Shown: positions 44,744 through 52,875 of the stretch, piece after piece
How the letters are laid out: each line of letters opens with the position of its first letter
Numbering within the stretch: the stretch's first letter is position 1
DNA from: UBA7703 sp034926785
GTDB lineage: Bacteria > Bacillota > Clostridia > Christensenellales > CAG-138
DNA: 64,000 nucleotides
Assembly: GCA_034926785.1 (NCBI GenBank)
Contig: JAYFQU010000018.1
Coordinates: forward strand, 1 to 64,000
Direction: 5' to 3'
Program-made: the position numbers and the translations under genes
Notes under the pieces: model-generated
Told to the model about the DNA's origin: nothing
Databases searched by the model: none
The model's input: only the letters and a program-made list of their open reading frames with translations

Positions 44744-45421
44744 ATGGACTTTCGCCACGAAGAGAAATATATCGTCACCGATGCGCAGCTGACGCTGCTC
44801 CGCGCGCGGATTCGCCCGTTGATGCAAACGGATTGCCATCAGTGTGGTACAGCCGGATATCGCATACGTTCGGTGTATTTCGACGACCTTGACGAGCGGT
44901 TCCTCGCCGCGAACTTCGCGGGACTGGACGACCGCGTAAAATACCGTATCCGCTCCTATGACCTCACGGACGACTTCATCCGGCTGGAGACAAAGTATAA
45001 GCACGCGGGACTGTCGCAGAAGGAGAGTTGCCGGCTTACGCGCGCGGAATGCGACGGGCTGCTCGCCGGGCGCTATCGCTCTCCTTCCGGGGATCTGCAA
45101 AAGCCTCTTCGTCGGCTCTGTCTGGAGGGATCGACGTCTACCATTCGCCCTCGCGTCATCGTAGAGTACTTTCGAGAGGCATATGTCTGCCGCGCGGGTA
45201 ATGTGCGCGTTACGTTTGACCGCAACATCGCCTCCAGCGCATACATCTCGCGTTTTTTCGATGCGGACTGCCCGATGACCCCCTCCCTCCCGCCGCACAC
45301 ACATGTGCTCGAGGTAAAGTATGACGAATTCCTGCCCGACCACCTTGTGCAGGTGATGGATCTGGGCGATCTGATGCAAGCGCCGTTTTCAAAATATGTT
45401 TACAGCCGCATGCCGCTGTAA
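44744..45421 (+). CDS. VTC domain polyphosphate polymerase-like protein
   Basis: The 225-residue protein matches the VTC (polyphosphate polymerase) fold: RHEEKYIVTDAQL, YRIRSVYFDDLD, KYRIRSY, RLETKYKHAG and RPRVIVEYFREAY with the basic residues that line the catalytic tunnel. It would act at the membrane with the DUF4956 partner. It follows the CotH gene by 85 bp and precedes DUF4956 by 49 bp. Confidence 0.88.
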   Translation: MDFRHEEKYIVTDAQLTLLRARIRPLMQTDCHQCGTAGYRIRSVYFDDLDERFLAANFAGLDDRVKYRIRSYDLTDDFIRLETKYKHAGLSQKESCRLTRAECDGLLAGRYRSPSGDLQKPLRRLCLEGSTSTIRPRVIVEYFREAYVCRAGNVRVTFDRNIASSAYISRFFDADCPMTPSLPPHTHVLEVKYDEFLPDHLVQVMDLGDLMQAPFSKYVYSRMPL

Positions 45422-45470
45422 GCGCATAGGGCCTTTAAATTTTAAACATCACCGATAAGGAGCTACCCCC

Positions 45471-46151
45471 ATGGAAAAGCTGCTCAAGTTTTTTGACGAA
45501 ATGCGCGAAGCGCTCGCGAACGCAAACCATGAACTGCTCACTAGCACCATCATTCTCTCGCTCGGCGTATCCGTACTGCTGAGTCTTTATATCTTTTTCG
45601 TTTACCGCCTGAGTAATAAAACAGGCTTCTATTCGAAAAACTTTAACAAAACCCTCGCCATCATGGGCATCACCACAAGCGCAATCGTGCTCTCTATGCA
45701 GACAAATGTCTTTGTCTCTCTCGGTATGGTAGGCGCGCTGTCCATCGTTCGGTTTCGAAATGTGGTCAAGGATCCCTATGATCTGCTGTTTCTTTTCTGG
45801 TCCATCAGCTCCGGCATCATCTGCGGAACGGGGCTCTACTTTGTCGCGGTCATTCTTGCCGTTGTTATAACGGTTACCCTGCTGTTTCTGGAACAAGTCA
45901 GCATGCCAAGGTCGCCCGCGCTGCTTGTGGTTAACTCCACAAACACCGAGACGGAAACCGCGCTGCTGCCGCTTGTGAAGGAATATTCCAAGAGCTACCG
46001 TGTGAAGTCGAGAAATCTTCATCTAGGCGGTATGGATCTCATTCTTGAGGTACGCGCGCAAAACGAGGCGGAACTTGTAAAAGCCTGCGGAAAACTTGCC
46101 GGCGTCACGAGCGTTTCCCTGCTCGCGCACGACGGAGAGCTCCGCGTATAA
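45471..46151 (+). CDS. DUF4956 membrane protein
   Basis: The 226-residue protein has three to four helices (about residues 22-145), a conserved MVGALSIVRFRNVVKDPYDL block and a C-terminal soluble domain (about 150-226). DUF4956 proteins occur next to VTC and CotH genes in many Gram-positive bacteria; function unknown. GGAGC precedes ATG 45471. Confidence 0.87.
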   Translation: MEKLLKFFDEMREALANANHELLTSTIILSLGVSVLLSLYIFFVYRLSNKTGFYSKNFNKTLAIMGITTSAIVLSMQTNVFVSLGMVGALSIVRFRNVVKDPYDLLFLFWSISSGIICGTGLYFVAVILAVVITVTLLFLEQVSMPRSPALLVVNSTNTETETALLPLVKEYSKSYRVKSRNLHLGGMDLILEVRAQNEAELVKACGKLAGVTSVSLLAHDGELRV

Positions 46152-46171
46152 ATTTTTTCATCCGCATGATC

Positions 46172-46212
46172 AAAGCACTCTCTTCGTATAAGCCGGATAG
46201 AGTGCTTTTTTT
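46172..46212 (+). terminator. Terminator of the CotH cassette
   Basis: AAAGCACTCT (46172-46181) pairs with AGAGTGCTTT (46199-46208), followed by seven T. Confidence 0.88.
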
Positions 46213-46509
46213 GCCATGGCGGGTGATTTTCACGCAAAATTCGTTCTTTTTCCAGCATAAAGGCATACCTGCTCACTCTACGATGTGATTCTTCTCGTTT
46301 TTATCGCTTTTTATTCAAAACTTTTTATCAGAAAGGCTTCCTAGTTTCAAACTTTCGTTCTATAATGATACCGAACTCAAGGAAAGGAGTGTGATTGGAC
46401 GGTGGATACCGTTCCCGAACGAAGTAATAACAACTCAAAAATCGAAGCGCGCGTTCGGGAGATTTCGCTTTCTTGCCGCGCGCGGTAAAGCGAAAGGAGT
46501 AACACTGCC
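46213..46509 (+). promoter_or_regulatory. corA leader with upstream ORFs and hairpins
   Basis: A probable promoter (TTCCTA, 17 bp, TATAAT ending near 46366) gives a leader of about 145 bases. It contains a GGACGGT/ACCGTTCC hairpin (46397-46415) and a GCGCGCG/CGCGCGC hairpin near 46456-46484. A short ORF (46395-46427) and an overlapping longer one (46391-46513) both follow AAGGAAAGGAG. M-box features were not recognised. Regulation of magnesium transporter synthesis by leader translation is a hypothesis. Confidence 0.4.
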
Positions 46510-46513
46510 ATGA
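46391..46513 (+). CDS. Upstream ORF translationally coupled to corA (40 aa, putative)
   Basis: From GTG 46391 a 40-codon frame ends with TGA that overlaps the corA ATG in the arrangement ATGA, a typical coupling site. AAGGA at 46379-46383 is about 7 bases upstream. The peptide is basic (many Lys and Arg). An alternative TTG-started ORF of 10 codons (46395-46427, MDGGYRSRTK, with a double TAA stop) uses the closer ribosome site AAAGGAG. Only one may be real, or they may compete. Coding is not proven. Confidence 0.3.
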   Translation: MIGRWIPFPNEVITTQKSKRAFGRFRFLAARGKAKGVTLP

Positions 46514-47451
46514 AGAAGATCTTCAAGACCTTTGAGGCGGAGATGCGGCAGATTGCCGCGCCGGAAAAGGACTGTTGGATCTCGCTCGTCAAGCCGACGG
46601 AGAAGGAGCTCGCCGAAATTGCGGAAGAATACGCAATTGAGCCGGACGACCTGCGCGCCGCGCTGGACGAAGAAGAACGCTCCCGCATCGAACTCGAGGA
46701 GAACTACACACTCATACTCGTAGACATCCCTGCGGTCGAAAAAAACAAGGGCAAGGATATCTATACCACCGAACCACTCGGTATTATCCTCGCAAAAGAC
46801 GCCATAATTACCGTCTGCCTGGAGGAAACGCCAGTGCTTTATGCGCTCAAGCAAAAGCACGCAAATGACCTCCGGACGCACATGCGCACCCGCTTTGTAC
46901 TGCAGATTCTTTATCGAAATGCTTCCCTATATCTGCAATATCTGCGTGTGATCAACAAGCTCAGCGATAAGATTGAGCAAAAGCTGCACGGTTCTACCGA
47001 AAACCGCGAGCTGATCGAGCTGCTCGAACTGGAAAAGAGCCTCGTCTACTTCACCACTTCGCTGCGTTCCAACGAAGTAGTCCTCGAGAAACTTCTCAAA
47101 AGTGATCGAATCAAAAAGTATCCCGAGGACGAGGATTTGCTGGAAGACGTTATCGTTGAAAACCGGCAGGCAATCGAGATGGCCAACATCTACAGCGGTA
47201 TCTTGAGCGGCATGATGGACGCCTTTGCCTCCGTCATCTCCAACAACCTCAACATCGTCATGAAATTCCTCGCCGTGATGACGATTGTGCTCTCGGTTCC
47301 CACGATCATATTCGCCGCATATGGCATGAATGTCGACGTCAGCGGGATGCCGCTCGCCAACAGCCCCTTTGGGTTTCTGGCCATCGTGCTGATTTCGCTC
47401 GCGGTCTCCGTTGCGGTCGCCGTCTTCCTCGCAAAGAAAAAGATGTTTTGA
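46510..47451 (+). CDS. corA: CorA-type magnesium transporter
   Basis: The 313-residue protein has the CorA layout: a long acidic/helical cytoplasmic domain (about residues 1-250) and two C-terminal helices with YGMNVDVSG at the end of the first (about 272-280), the pore signature. It imports Mg2+. GAAAGGAG precedes ATG 46510, but the start also overlaps the stop of an upstream ORF. A terminator at 47536-47560 follows. Confidence 0.93.
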   Translation: MKKIFKTFEAEMRQIAAPEKDCWISLVKPTEKELAEIAEEYAIEPDDLRAALDEEERSRIELEENYTLILVDIPAVEKNKGKDIYTTEPLGIILAKDAIITVCLEETPVLYALKQKHANDLRTHMRTRFVLQILYRNASLYLQYLRVINKLSDKIEQKLHGSTENRELIELLELEKSLVYFTTSLRSNEVVLEKLLKSDRIKKYPEDEDLLEDVIVENRQAIEMANIYSGILSGMMDAFASVISNNLNIVMKFLAVMTIVLSVPTIIFAAYGMNVDVSGMPLANSPFGFLAIVLISLAVSVAVAVFLAKKKMF

Positions 47452-47535
47452 ATACGGCGGCGCCTGCCTTTATCAAAGCGGCCAAAGATCCTGGAAAAGA
47501 ACGCAATAAAAAAACAATATACCTATCATAAAACA

Positions 47536-47560
47536 AAAATGCCCGAAGACGGGCTTTTTT
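47536..47560. terminator. Bidirectional terminator between corA and the GGDEF gene
   Basis: GCCCG and CGGGC arms (47541-47545 with 47550-47554) are flanked by A and T tracts on both sides, suitable for convergent genes. Confidence 0.82.
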
Positions 47561-47595
47561 GTTTTATCCGGAATCGTTTTGTTCCACTCGCCAGA

Positions 47596-48495
47596 TTAGA
47601 GCATCGTTACGCAGTTCCTGCCGCCGTTTTTGCTCATGTAGAGCGCCCGATCCGCGCGCTGAATCAGCGTTGCGGCATTGTCCTGGCCGTTGGCCATCGT
47701 CGCGCCGATGGATATGGTCAGGCGGATGCAGTCTTCCCCGCGCGCGAGACTGGACTGCGCTACGAGCCGGCATACTTTTTCCGCAATCGCCCGCATTTCC
47801 AGGTGCGTCACCCCGCGCAGAATGGCAACAAATTCCTCGCCGCCCCAGCGACCGATAAAATCGTTTTTTCGCATCGCGCCTAAAAACGTGTTGGCAACCA
47901 TCTTCAGCACGGCATCTCCCGCGTTGTGCCCATAATCGTCGTTTACCTTCTTGAAAAAATCAAGATCCATCATAAGCAGACCAAACGGAATGCCCAGCAC
48001 TTGATAATCCCGCATCTGGTTTTCTAAAAAGGTATCGATATATCGGCGGTTTGGAAGCTGGGTGAGCTGGTCAAAGAGCGCCAGACGCTCCAGTTCTTTT
48101 ATGCTGAGTTCGGATGCTTCCCCCGCGCTCACACTTGAAAAAACCTCTGCCGCGCCGACCAGTTCGCCATTGATCATCAATGGCCGGATTCGAATATCCA
48201 CGCGCACACGGTGCCCGCTTTTATGATGCAGATAGACCTGCGCGCTACGCGTTTTCCCATCTCTGAGCGTTTCATGCAGCGGGCAGCCGTCCAGACAGAG
48301 CTGCTTGCCCTGTTCGTCAACATGGTTGAGCAGGTTGTCATAACAATAGCGGCCTAGCATCTCATGCGCGGAAAAACCGGTGATGCGTTCCGCAGCTTGA
48401 TTCCAAAATGTGATCCCACGATCCTTATCGACAAAATAGACTCCCTCGTCGAGATCGTTCAGGACGCCTTCACAATGGCATAGTTCAAAACTCAT
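47596..48495 (-). CDS. PAS-GGDEF diguanylate cyclase
   Basis: The 299-residue protein has a PAS domain (about residues 10-125; FVDKDRGITFWNQAAERITGFS) and a GGDEF domain (about 135-299) with catalytic GGEEF in GRWGGEEFVAIL, so it should make cyclic di-GMP. A cysteine-rich patch (LCLDGCPL) is in the PAS region. Start at ATG 48495 is favoured by GAGGGAA; a longer frame from 48594 would need TTG without a ribosome site. Confidence 0.88.
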   Translation of the reverse strand: MSFELCHCEGVLNDLDEGVYFVDKDRGITFWNQAAERITGFSAHEMLGRYCYDNLLNHVDEQGKQLCLDGCPLHETLRDGKTRSAQVYLHHKSGHRVRVDIRIRPLMINGELVGAAEVFSSVSAGEASELSIKELERLALFDQLTQLPNRRYIDTFLENQMRDYQVLGIPFGLLMMDLDFFKKVNDDYGHNAGDAVLKMVANTFLGAMRKNDFIGRWGGEEFVAILRGVTHLEMRAIAEKVCRLVAQSSLARGEDCIRLTISIGATMANGQDNAATLIQRADRALYMSKNGGRNCVTML

Positions 48496-48647
48496 GCATT
48501 CCCTCTGGGACAGGCAACCGTCCGTGTCGTTGTATTGATTTGGATTATAACATGGTATTGTTACAAAGCCATCACTTGTTAGCGTTTCTTCCAAGCCGTT
48601 TCCGCCTTTTTTAGGTAAATTTCCAATATTTGACGCTTATCGCGCGT

Positions 48648-48677
48648 AAAAGCGCTCCGCCGAATGACGGAGCGCTT
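48648..48677 (-). terminator. Terminator of the SH3-repeat gene
   Basis: On the minus strand AAGCGCTCCG pairs with CGGAGCGCTT, followed by TTA. It lies downstream of the SH3 gene (stop 48730). Confidence 0.8.
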
Positions 48678-48729
48678 GGCTGGACCGGATTTCAAAATGA
48701 GTGTTGCTCAGGCGGGCGAAGCCGCTTGA

Positions 48730-49866
48730 TCAGGCGCCGGGGGTAACCGTCGGTGCCGCCGTCGGCACCACAGTGGGTGTCGGCGTTGCCGTTGGCGTCG
48801 CGGTCGGCGTCGCAGTCGGCGTCGCGGTCGGCGTCGCGGTCGGCGTTACGGAAGCCTTCGGCGTCGGAGTCGGCGTTGCACTGACAATGGTGATGTACTT
48901 TGCAAACACATATCCCGTCGTCCCGCTTGCGTTCACCGTAAGCTTATACCAGTCGCCTGATTTTCCCAGCACCGTAACGGTCGTATCCTTGGCAAGCTGG
49001 CCGAGGCTCTTATAGCTCGTCCCCGGTCCTGTGCGGAAGTTCACGCCGCCGGCGTTGAGTTTTCCGGCCTGACTGCCTGCGGGCGTCGGCGTCGGCGATC
49101 CCGCCGGGGTTGCCGTCGGCGTCGGCGTTACGACTGACGAGGTTTCCTTCACATAGCTTGCAAATACATAGCCCGTCTTTTTCGTCGACACCACCGTTAC
49201 CTTATACCAATCCCCCGTTTTGCTCAAAATGCTCAGTGCGTCGTTCTTTTGCAGCTGGCCGATCTTGCTATAGCTCGTACCTGGGCCGGAACGGAAATTG
49301 ACGTTGGAAGCTGTAATCACGCCATTAGAACCAGTCGCGCCGGACTTATCAACCTTGGCGACAATCTTGATATACAGCGGTGAAATATAGCCCTCCTTGC
49401 CGGTCTTGTGTACCTTAACTTTATACCAGCCGGTCTTCGCGTCGGCTGAATAGATCGTAATGCCGGAGTTGCCGTCCACAACGGCGAGGCTTTCGCTCTT
49501 ACTCGTCGCCTCCTTACGGAGGTTGACCTTGCCGGAGGTAACGCCGAGCGCATATGCGCTCAAACTTGCGCTGTTGATCGAGATATATTTGCCGCTGACA
49601 TACCCGCTCTTGCCGGTGGACGGAACGTCGATGCGCAGCCATGTGCCTACCACTTCGTAAATATTCACGGCGGTATTTTTCGACAGCGTATCGACAATCG
49701 GGTTCCCCGTCCCCGCCCCCTTCCGCATGTTAAGCTTTGCCGTGTTTACATAACCCGCGGCAAGTATGCTTTCCGCATGCGCGGATTGTATCGGAATTGC
49801 GGCGGCCAGCAGCAGTGCGCATGTCACCCCTGCCAGAAGGTTGCGAGCGATACGGTTACGTTTCAT
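48730..49866 (-). CDS. Exported protein with four bacterial SH3 domains
   Basis: The 378-residue protein has a signal peptide (about residues 1-30, ARNLLAGVTCALLLAAAIPIQ then AHA), four bacterial SH3 domains (NMRKG, NLRKEAT, NFRSGPG and NFRTGPG starts near residues 46, 115, 190 and 273) and a C-terminal Thr/Pro/Ala repeat tail. SH3b domains usually bind cell-wall peptides. The tail is encoded by about six near-identical 12 bp units (48770-48870), so its length may vary by slippage. No enzyme domain is present. The promoter region carries a 23 bp inverted repeat at 49901-49923. Confidence 0.88.
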   Translation of the reverse strand: MKRNRIARNLLAGVTCALLLAAAIPIQSAHAESILAAGYVNTAKLNMRKGAGTGNPIVDTLSKNTAVNIYEVVGTWLRIDVPSTGKSGYVSGKYISINSASLSAYALGVTSGKVNLRKEATSKSESLAVVDGNSGITIYSADAKTGWYKVKVHKTGKEGYISPLYIKIVAKVDKSGATGSNGVITASNVNFRSGPGTSYSKIGQLQKNDALSILSKTGDWYKVTVVSTKKTGYVFASYVKETSSVVTPTPTATPAGSPTPTPAGSQAGKLNAGGVNFRTGPGTSYKSLGQLAKDTTVTVLGKSGDWYKLTVNASGTTGYVFAKYITIVSATPTPTPKASVTPTATPTATPTATPTATPTATPTPTVVPTAAPTVTPGA

Positions 49867-49900
49867 TGGAAATCCCCCCTACGGCATCTCGCCGTATTTA

Positions 49901-49923
49901 GTGTACTAGCATTGCTAATACAC
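49901..49923. promoter_or_regulatory. Inverted-repeat operator upstream of the SH3 gene
   Basis: GTGTACTAGCA and TGCTAATACAC form an inverted repeat around one T with a single mismatch. On the minus strand it lies between TTCAAG and TACACT (17 bp apart), the likely -35 and -10 of the SH3 gene. The regulator is unknown; the ImmR-like gene next door is one candidate. Confidence 0.5.
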
Positions 49924-50066
49924 TTGAATACTACCTCTTTCTGGTTCCGTTGTCAACAAACCGTTTCATCAATTCACAATGGAGTCACAAAGATACGCCA
50001 AAGCATTCCATCCTATTATCTTTACAAAAAAATGCAAAAAATCTACGCCGCGTCGTATCTAAAATG

Positions 50067-50095
50067 TTTACACGTCGTAGTCAGGAGTCTATAAT
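50067..50095 (+). promoter_or_regulatory. Promoter of the ImmR-like gene
   Basis: TTTACA (50067-50072), 17 bp, TATAAT (50090-50095), 18 bp before the proposed TTG start. The leader is therefore very short. Confidence 0.65.
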
Positions 50096-50113
50096 TGACT
50101 TGAGGTGATTCTA

Positions 50114-50437
50114 TTGACTCTGACGGAAAAACTGGATCTGCTGATGGAGGAGCGCGGCCTGAATAAGCCTCAGCTTTCCGCGCAATCGGGCGTGCCGTAT
50201 ACCACCATCGTCAGCCTGTATGAAAAGGGCGCGGCGAATGCAAAGCGCTCTACGTTGCTCTCGCTCTCCCGCTTTTTTAACGTATCGCTGGACTATCTGG
50301 CGGACGACAGCGTGGAGGAGCGCGGCACGCGCATCTACGCCTCGGCAGGACATTTCGACGTAAGCCAACTCACGCCCGAGGGACGCGAGCGATATGAGGA
50401 GTACATCGAATTTTTAGCGGACAAGTTCACCAAATAG
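50114..50437 (+). CDS. XRE family regulator, ImmR-like
   Basis: The 107-residue protein has an N-terminal XRE helix-turn-helix (about residues 5-60, KPQLSAQSGVPYTTIVSLYEKG) and a short C-terminal tail. It starts at TTG 50114, six bases after GAGGTGA; a GTG at 50105 would overlap that ribosome site. It is followed by an ImmA-like gene 44 bp later, the regulator/antirepressor order of mobile elements such as ICEBs1, though no such element is visible here. Confidence 0.8.
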   Translation: MTLTEKLDLLMEERGLNKPQLSAQSGVPYTTIVSLYEKGAANAKRSTLLSLSRFFNVSLDYLADDSVEERGTRIYASAGHFDVSQLTPEGRERYEEYIEFLADKFTK

Positions 50438-50481
50438 CGAGCGCTGTGTCGCCTTGGCCGCGCAAAGGAGGCGCGACGGTT

Positions 50482-50952
50482 ATGGATCAGATTGAAGAGC
50501 TCAAGCAGGAGGCGGGCGAGCGGGGGATTGATGTGCACGAGCGCGAGATTCCCGTGCCCGGCATGTCCGCAGCCTATATCAAAACGGAGACGGGCGAACA
50601 CATCGTCATTCGACAGGATGGCACGCAGGCTGAACGCGCGTGCTGGCTTGCCGAAGAATTGGGGCATCACTATACCGGCTCCGACCGGCGACTGCACTAC
50701 AATGCGGTGGACGACTGGCGCGCCGAAGCGAAGGCGCGCAAGTGGGCGCACGATCGCCTGCTCTCGCCGGAGGCGATCCGCACCGCTGCGCGCAACACAG
50801 ACGACATCTACGAAATCGCCTTTACGCTGAATGTAAGCGTCGAGTTTCTGCGCGAATCCATCGACTGGTATATGGCGCGCGGTCTCTGGGCACCGGAGAC
50901 GCAGGAGGAGGCGGAGGCCGCCTCGATTGCCGCGGCGGAGCGCAACGATTAG
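50482..50952 (+). CDS. ImmA/IrrE-like metallopeptidase-family protein
   Basis: The 156-residue protein resembles ImmA/IrrE peptidases, which cleave their paired ImmR repressor. Its metal motif reads AEELGHHYTG (about residues 57-66): the usual first His of HExxH is Glu58, a variant I recall in some clostridial members, so zinc binding may differ. AAAGGAGG precedes ATG 50482. Downstream, the frame continues past two stops with readable residues (LFLFVLGLMYAS, IAIDAIVLTAFLHEGGKPD), perhaps a decayed remnant. Confidence 0.75.
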   Translation: MDQIEELKQEAGERGIDVHEREIPVPGMSAAYIKTETGEHIVIRQDGTQAERACWLAEELGHHYTGSDRRLHYNAVDDWRAEAKARKWAHDRLLSPEAIRTAARNTDDIYEIAFTLNVSVEFLRESIDWYMARGLWAPETQEEAEAASIAAAERND

Positions 50953-51146
50953 CCCGCGCTGTTTCTCTTCGTGCTCGGCCTGATGTACGCCAGCGTCAGC
51001 AGTTGCCCCGGTTGATCGCACATTGCCATCGACGCGATCGTGTTGACGGCGTTTTTGCACGAAGGCGGCAAGCCAGATTCTTTCTATATTCGGTAAAGTA
51101 GGGATCCGCGTGTGCGATTGCGAACCGCATCGCCATTGGCGCAGCA

Positions 51147-51172
51147 AAAAACCCGCCGTTTGGCGGGTTTTC
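51147..51172. terminator. Terminator beside tRNA-Gln
   Basis: AAAACCCGCC and GGCGGGTTTT arms with a TTT loop; on the minus strand it follows the tRNA-Gln gene at suitable distance and ends in a T run. Confidence 0.85.
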
Positions 51173-51184
51173 TGGTTGTTCTTG

Positions 51185-51258
51185 TGGCAGCGGAACTAGG
51201 ATTCGAACCTAGACAATACGAGTCAGAGTCGTAGGTGCTACCATTACACAATTCCGCT
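51185..51258 (-). tRNA. tRNA-Gln (anticodon CTG)
   Basis: The minus strand gives a full cloverleaf of 74 bases. The acceptor is AGCGGAA with TTCCGCT, the T-loop is TTCGAAT, and the anticodon stem TACGA/TCGTA holds the loop CTCTGAC (CTG). The discriminator is G and the CCA end is encoded. Confidence 0.93.
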
Positions 51259-51464
51259 ATATGAGGTTTCTGTAGAGCATCCCGAGGTGCCGTTCGTCTT
51301 TGCTATAACACCCGCCTCTCGGCAGGTGGGTACGCCGTGATCGCCGCGATCTTCCCATCCGTAACGGGCCTGATCTTGTCTTCTCAACGAAACGCTCCCG
51401 AAGTCACTCTGTGGGTTTATAACCGAAAACGTAACGCACACCGCAGGATATTCAACTTTGAAGG

Positions 51465-51541
51465 TGGTGGGATTAGTTGGGATCGAACCAACGACCTCTA
51501 CGATGTCAACGTAGCGCTCTGACCAGCTGAGCTATAACCCC
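51465..51541 (-). tRNA. tRNA-Val (anticodon GAC)
   Basis: The minus strand folds as a 77-base tRNA: acceptor GGGGTTA with TAATCCC, D-arm with AGCTCAGCTGGTCAGAGC, anticodon stem CTACG/CGTAG with loop TTGACAT (GAC) and T-loop TTCGATC. CCA is encoded. It is upstream of tRNA-Gln in the same transcript; a promoter (TTGCTT, 16 bp, TATAAT) lies at about 51550-51580. Confidence 0.93.
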
Positions 51542-51960
51542 GAGTGCAGATATTATTATACACAATGAAGATGAAAAAGCAAGACGTTTTTTTCTCATCT
51601 TCAAGAGGAATTCTCTGTCACACAGCACCCGGATTTGGATTTTGCCCGATTCGGCATTGGCGAAAAAGCATAGATTCCCCGCAAAACGGCGCGGTTTTTC
51701 GCTGTTTTTCGTGAATCAATCCCCATAATTTTTCAGGTAGAAAACGGGGTGTTTTTCGCAAAAAATTCGTATTTTTGCGTGTAACAGGAAGTTCACTTTC
51801 TATCCATTGCAAATCCACAAGCAAGTAGTACATTATCATCAGAGCAAGGACATAGACGAACAGACCCCCAATATTACCTCCCATCCCATCCCAATCAAAA
51901 GCGCCCACCAACGTGGGCGCTTTTGATTTTTGGATTCGCGTCTCTCCTCAAATCATGCGC
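51542..51960. other. Intergenic region upstream of tRNA-Val
   Basis: It holds the tRNA promoter near 51550-51580 and a bidirectional terminator AAAAGCGCCCAC/GTGGGCGCTTTT at about 51898-51925. A frame of 97 codons on the minus strand (51618-51911) starts inside this terminator and is not convincing. No other structure was recognised. Confidence 0.4.
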
Positions 51961-52599
51961 TCACGTCTTTGCAACCGGATGCCGAATAATCGTTTTGAGC
52001 TTCTCCGGCGCGGTTCTGCGCGGATCACCCAGATAGATTTCATGATGCCTCCGCGCACCAAAATCCAGCCGGTAGCCCCGCTCCACCGCGAATGCGTCCA
52101 GCTTCGCTACAGTCGCAGGTTCGTCGTCATACGGGCCGATATGCAATATCTGCACGCAAAGCCCTTCGCAATAGTGCCAGAGCCGCGCGCGTGCGGTGTC
52201 GAGCCCCTTCTTGCGCCGCACCTCGGCGCAGGCCCATTCAAACGCCGCCCTGTCCACAAACTCCGGCTGCCGGATCATACTCGTCCACTCGAAACCAGCC
52301 TTGTCGTCATAGTCCACGCCCGGCGCGCCGCCCGCCATTTGCCAGAGCCCCTCCAACGGCGGCACACGGTAGGCAAAAAAGCCCGGAAGCGGTTGTTTCC
52401 CTTTGTCGCTCATCCTCACCGTATAGCTCAGCGCGTAGAGCAGTTGCACCGCCTCGGCATATGTCCCCTTCTCCGCGTTGGGATTACCCGCGCCGTCTAC
52501 CGCAAAAAACGCCATCTCCGGCACATCGATCAAAGACGGTGCCGTTTTCGGCTGATACAGCTCCTTTTGCTCCTTCATAAAATCAAATAGCTGCTCCAT
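51961..52599 (-). CDS. GyrI-like small-molecule-binding protein
   Basis: The 212-residue protein matches the GyrI-like domain family (KTAPSLIDVPEMAFFAVDGAGNPN at the start, GLCVQILHIGPYDDEPATV late, DFGARRHHEIYLGDPRRTAPEKLKTI at the end). Members bind hydrophobic or aromatic compounds, and some are stand-alone sensors or hydrolases. GGAGG precedes ATG 52599. No DNA-binding domain is attached. Confidence 0.87.
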   Translation of the reverse strand: MEQLFDFMKEQKELYQPKTAPSLIDVPEMAFFAVDGAGNPNAEKGTYAEAVQLLYALSYTVRMSDKGKQPLPGFFAYRVPPLEGLWQMAGGAPGVDYDDKAGFEWTSMIRQPEFVDRAAFEWACAEVRRKKGLDTARARLWHYCEGLCVQILHIGPYDDEPATVAKLDAFAVERGYRLDFGARRHHEIYLGDPRRTAPEKLKTIIRHPVAKT

Positions 52600-52875
52600 G
52601 ACAATCTCCTCCGTCGCTGTTTTTCCTGTTGATATTCTGAATGATACGCCGGATTATATGACAATAAACTGTCAGGTTTACGCGCTGTTTCATCACGGAA
52701 TGTTCTGCGCTTCCCTGGCTGACTATGCCGTGATTTTTTGTTCATACTCCGGTTGATTTTTTACGACGATTTATATTGTTATTCTATGCCAATTACGATA
52801 CCATAATAAACAGGCTGCAGCCATATCGCAGTCCGTCTTCTCACAACGCATCTTATGAAATCGGAGCAAAAGCAA

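Noticed and set aside
46213..46509. M-box magnesium riboswitch before corA
   Set aside because: The conserved M-box core was not recognised in this leader; only ORFs and simple hairpins are seen.
48770..48870. Short tandem units as a CRISPR array
   Set aside because: Units are 12 bp, contiguous, without spacers, and are coding for the SH3 protein tail.
48701..49015. Valine/glycine repeat frame on the plus strand
   Set aside because: It is the antisense reading of the SH3 protein repeat tail.
51618..51911. 97-codon minus-strand frame upstream of the tRNAs
   Set aside because: It starts in a bidirectional terminator, has a single hydrophobic stretch and no family resemblance.
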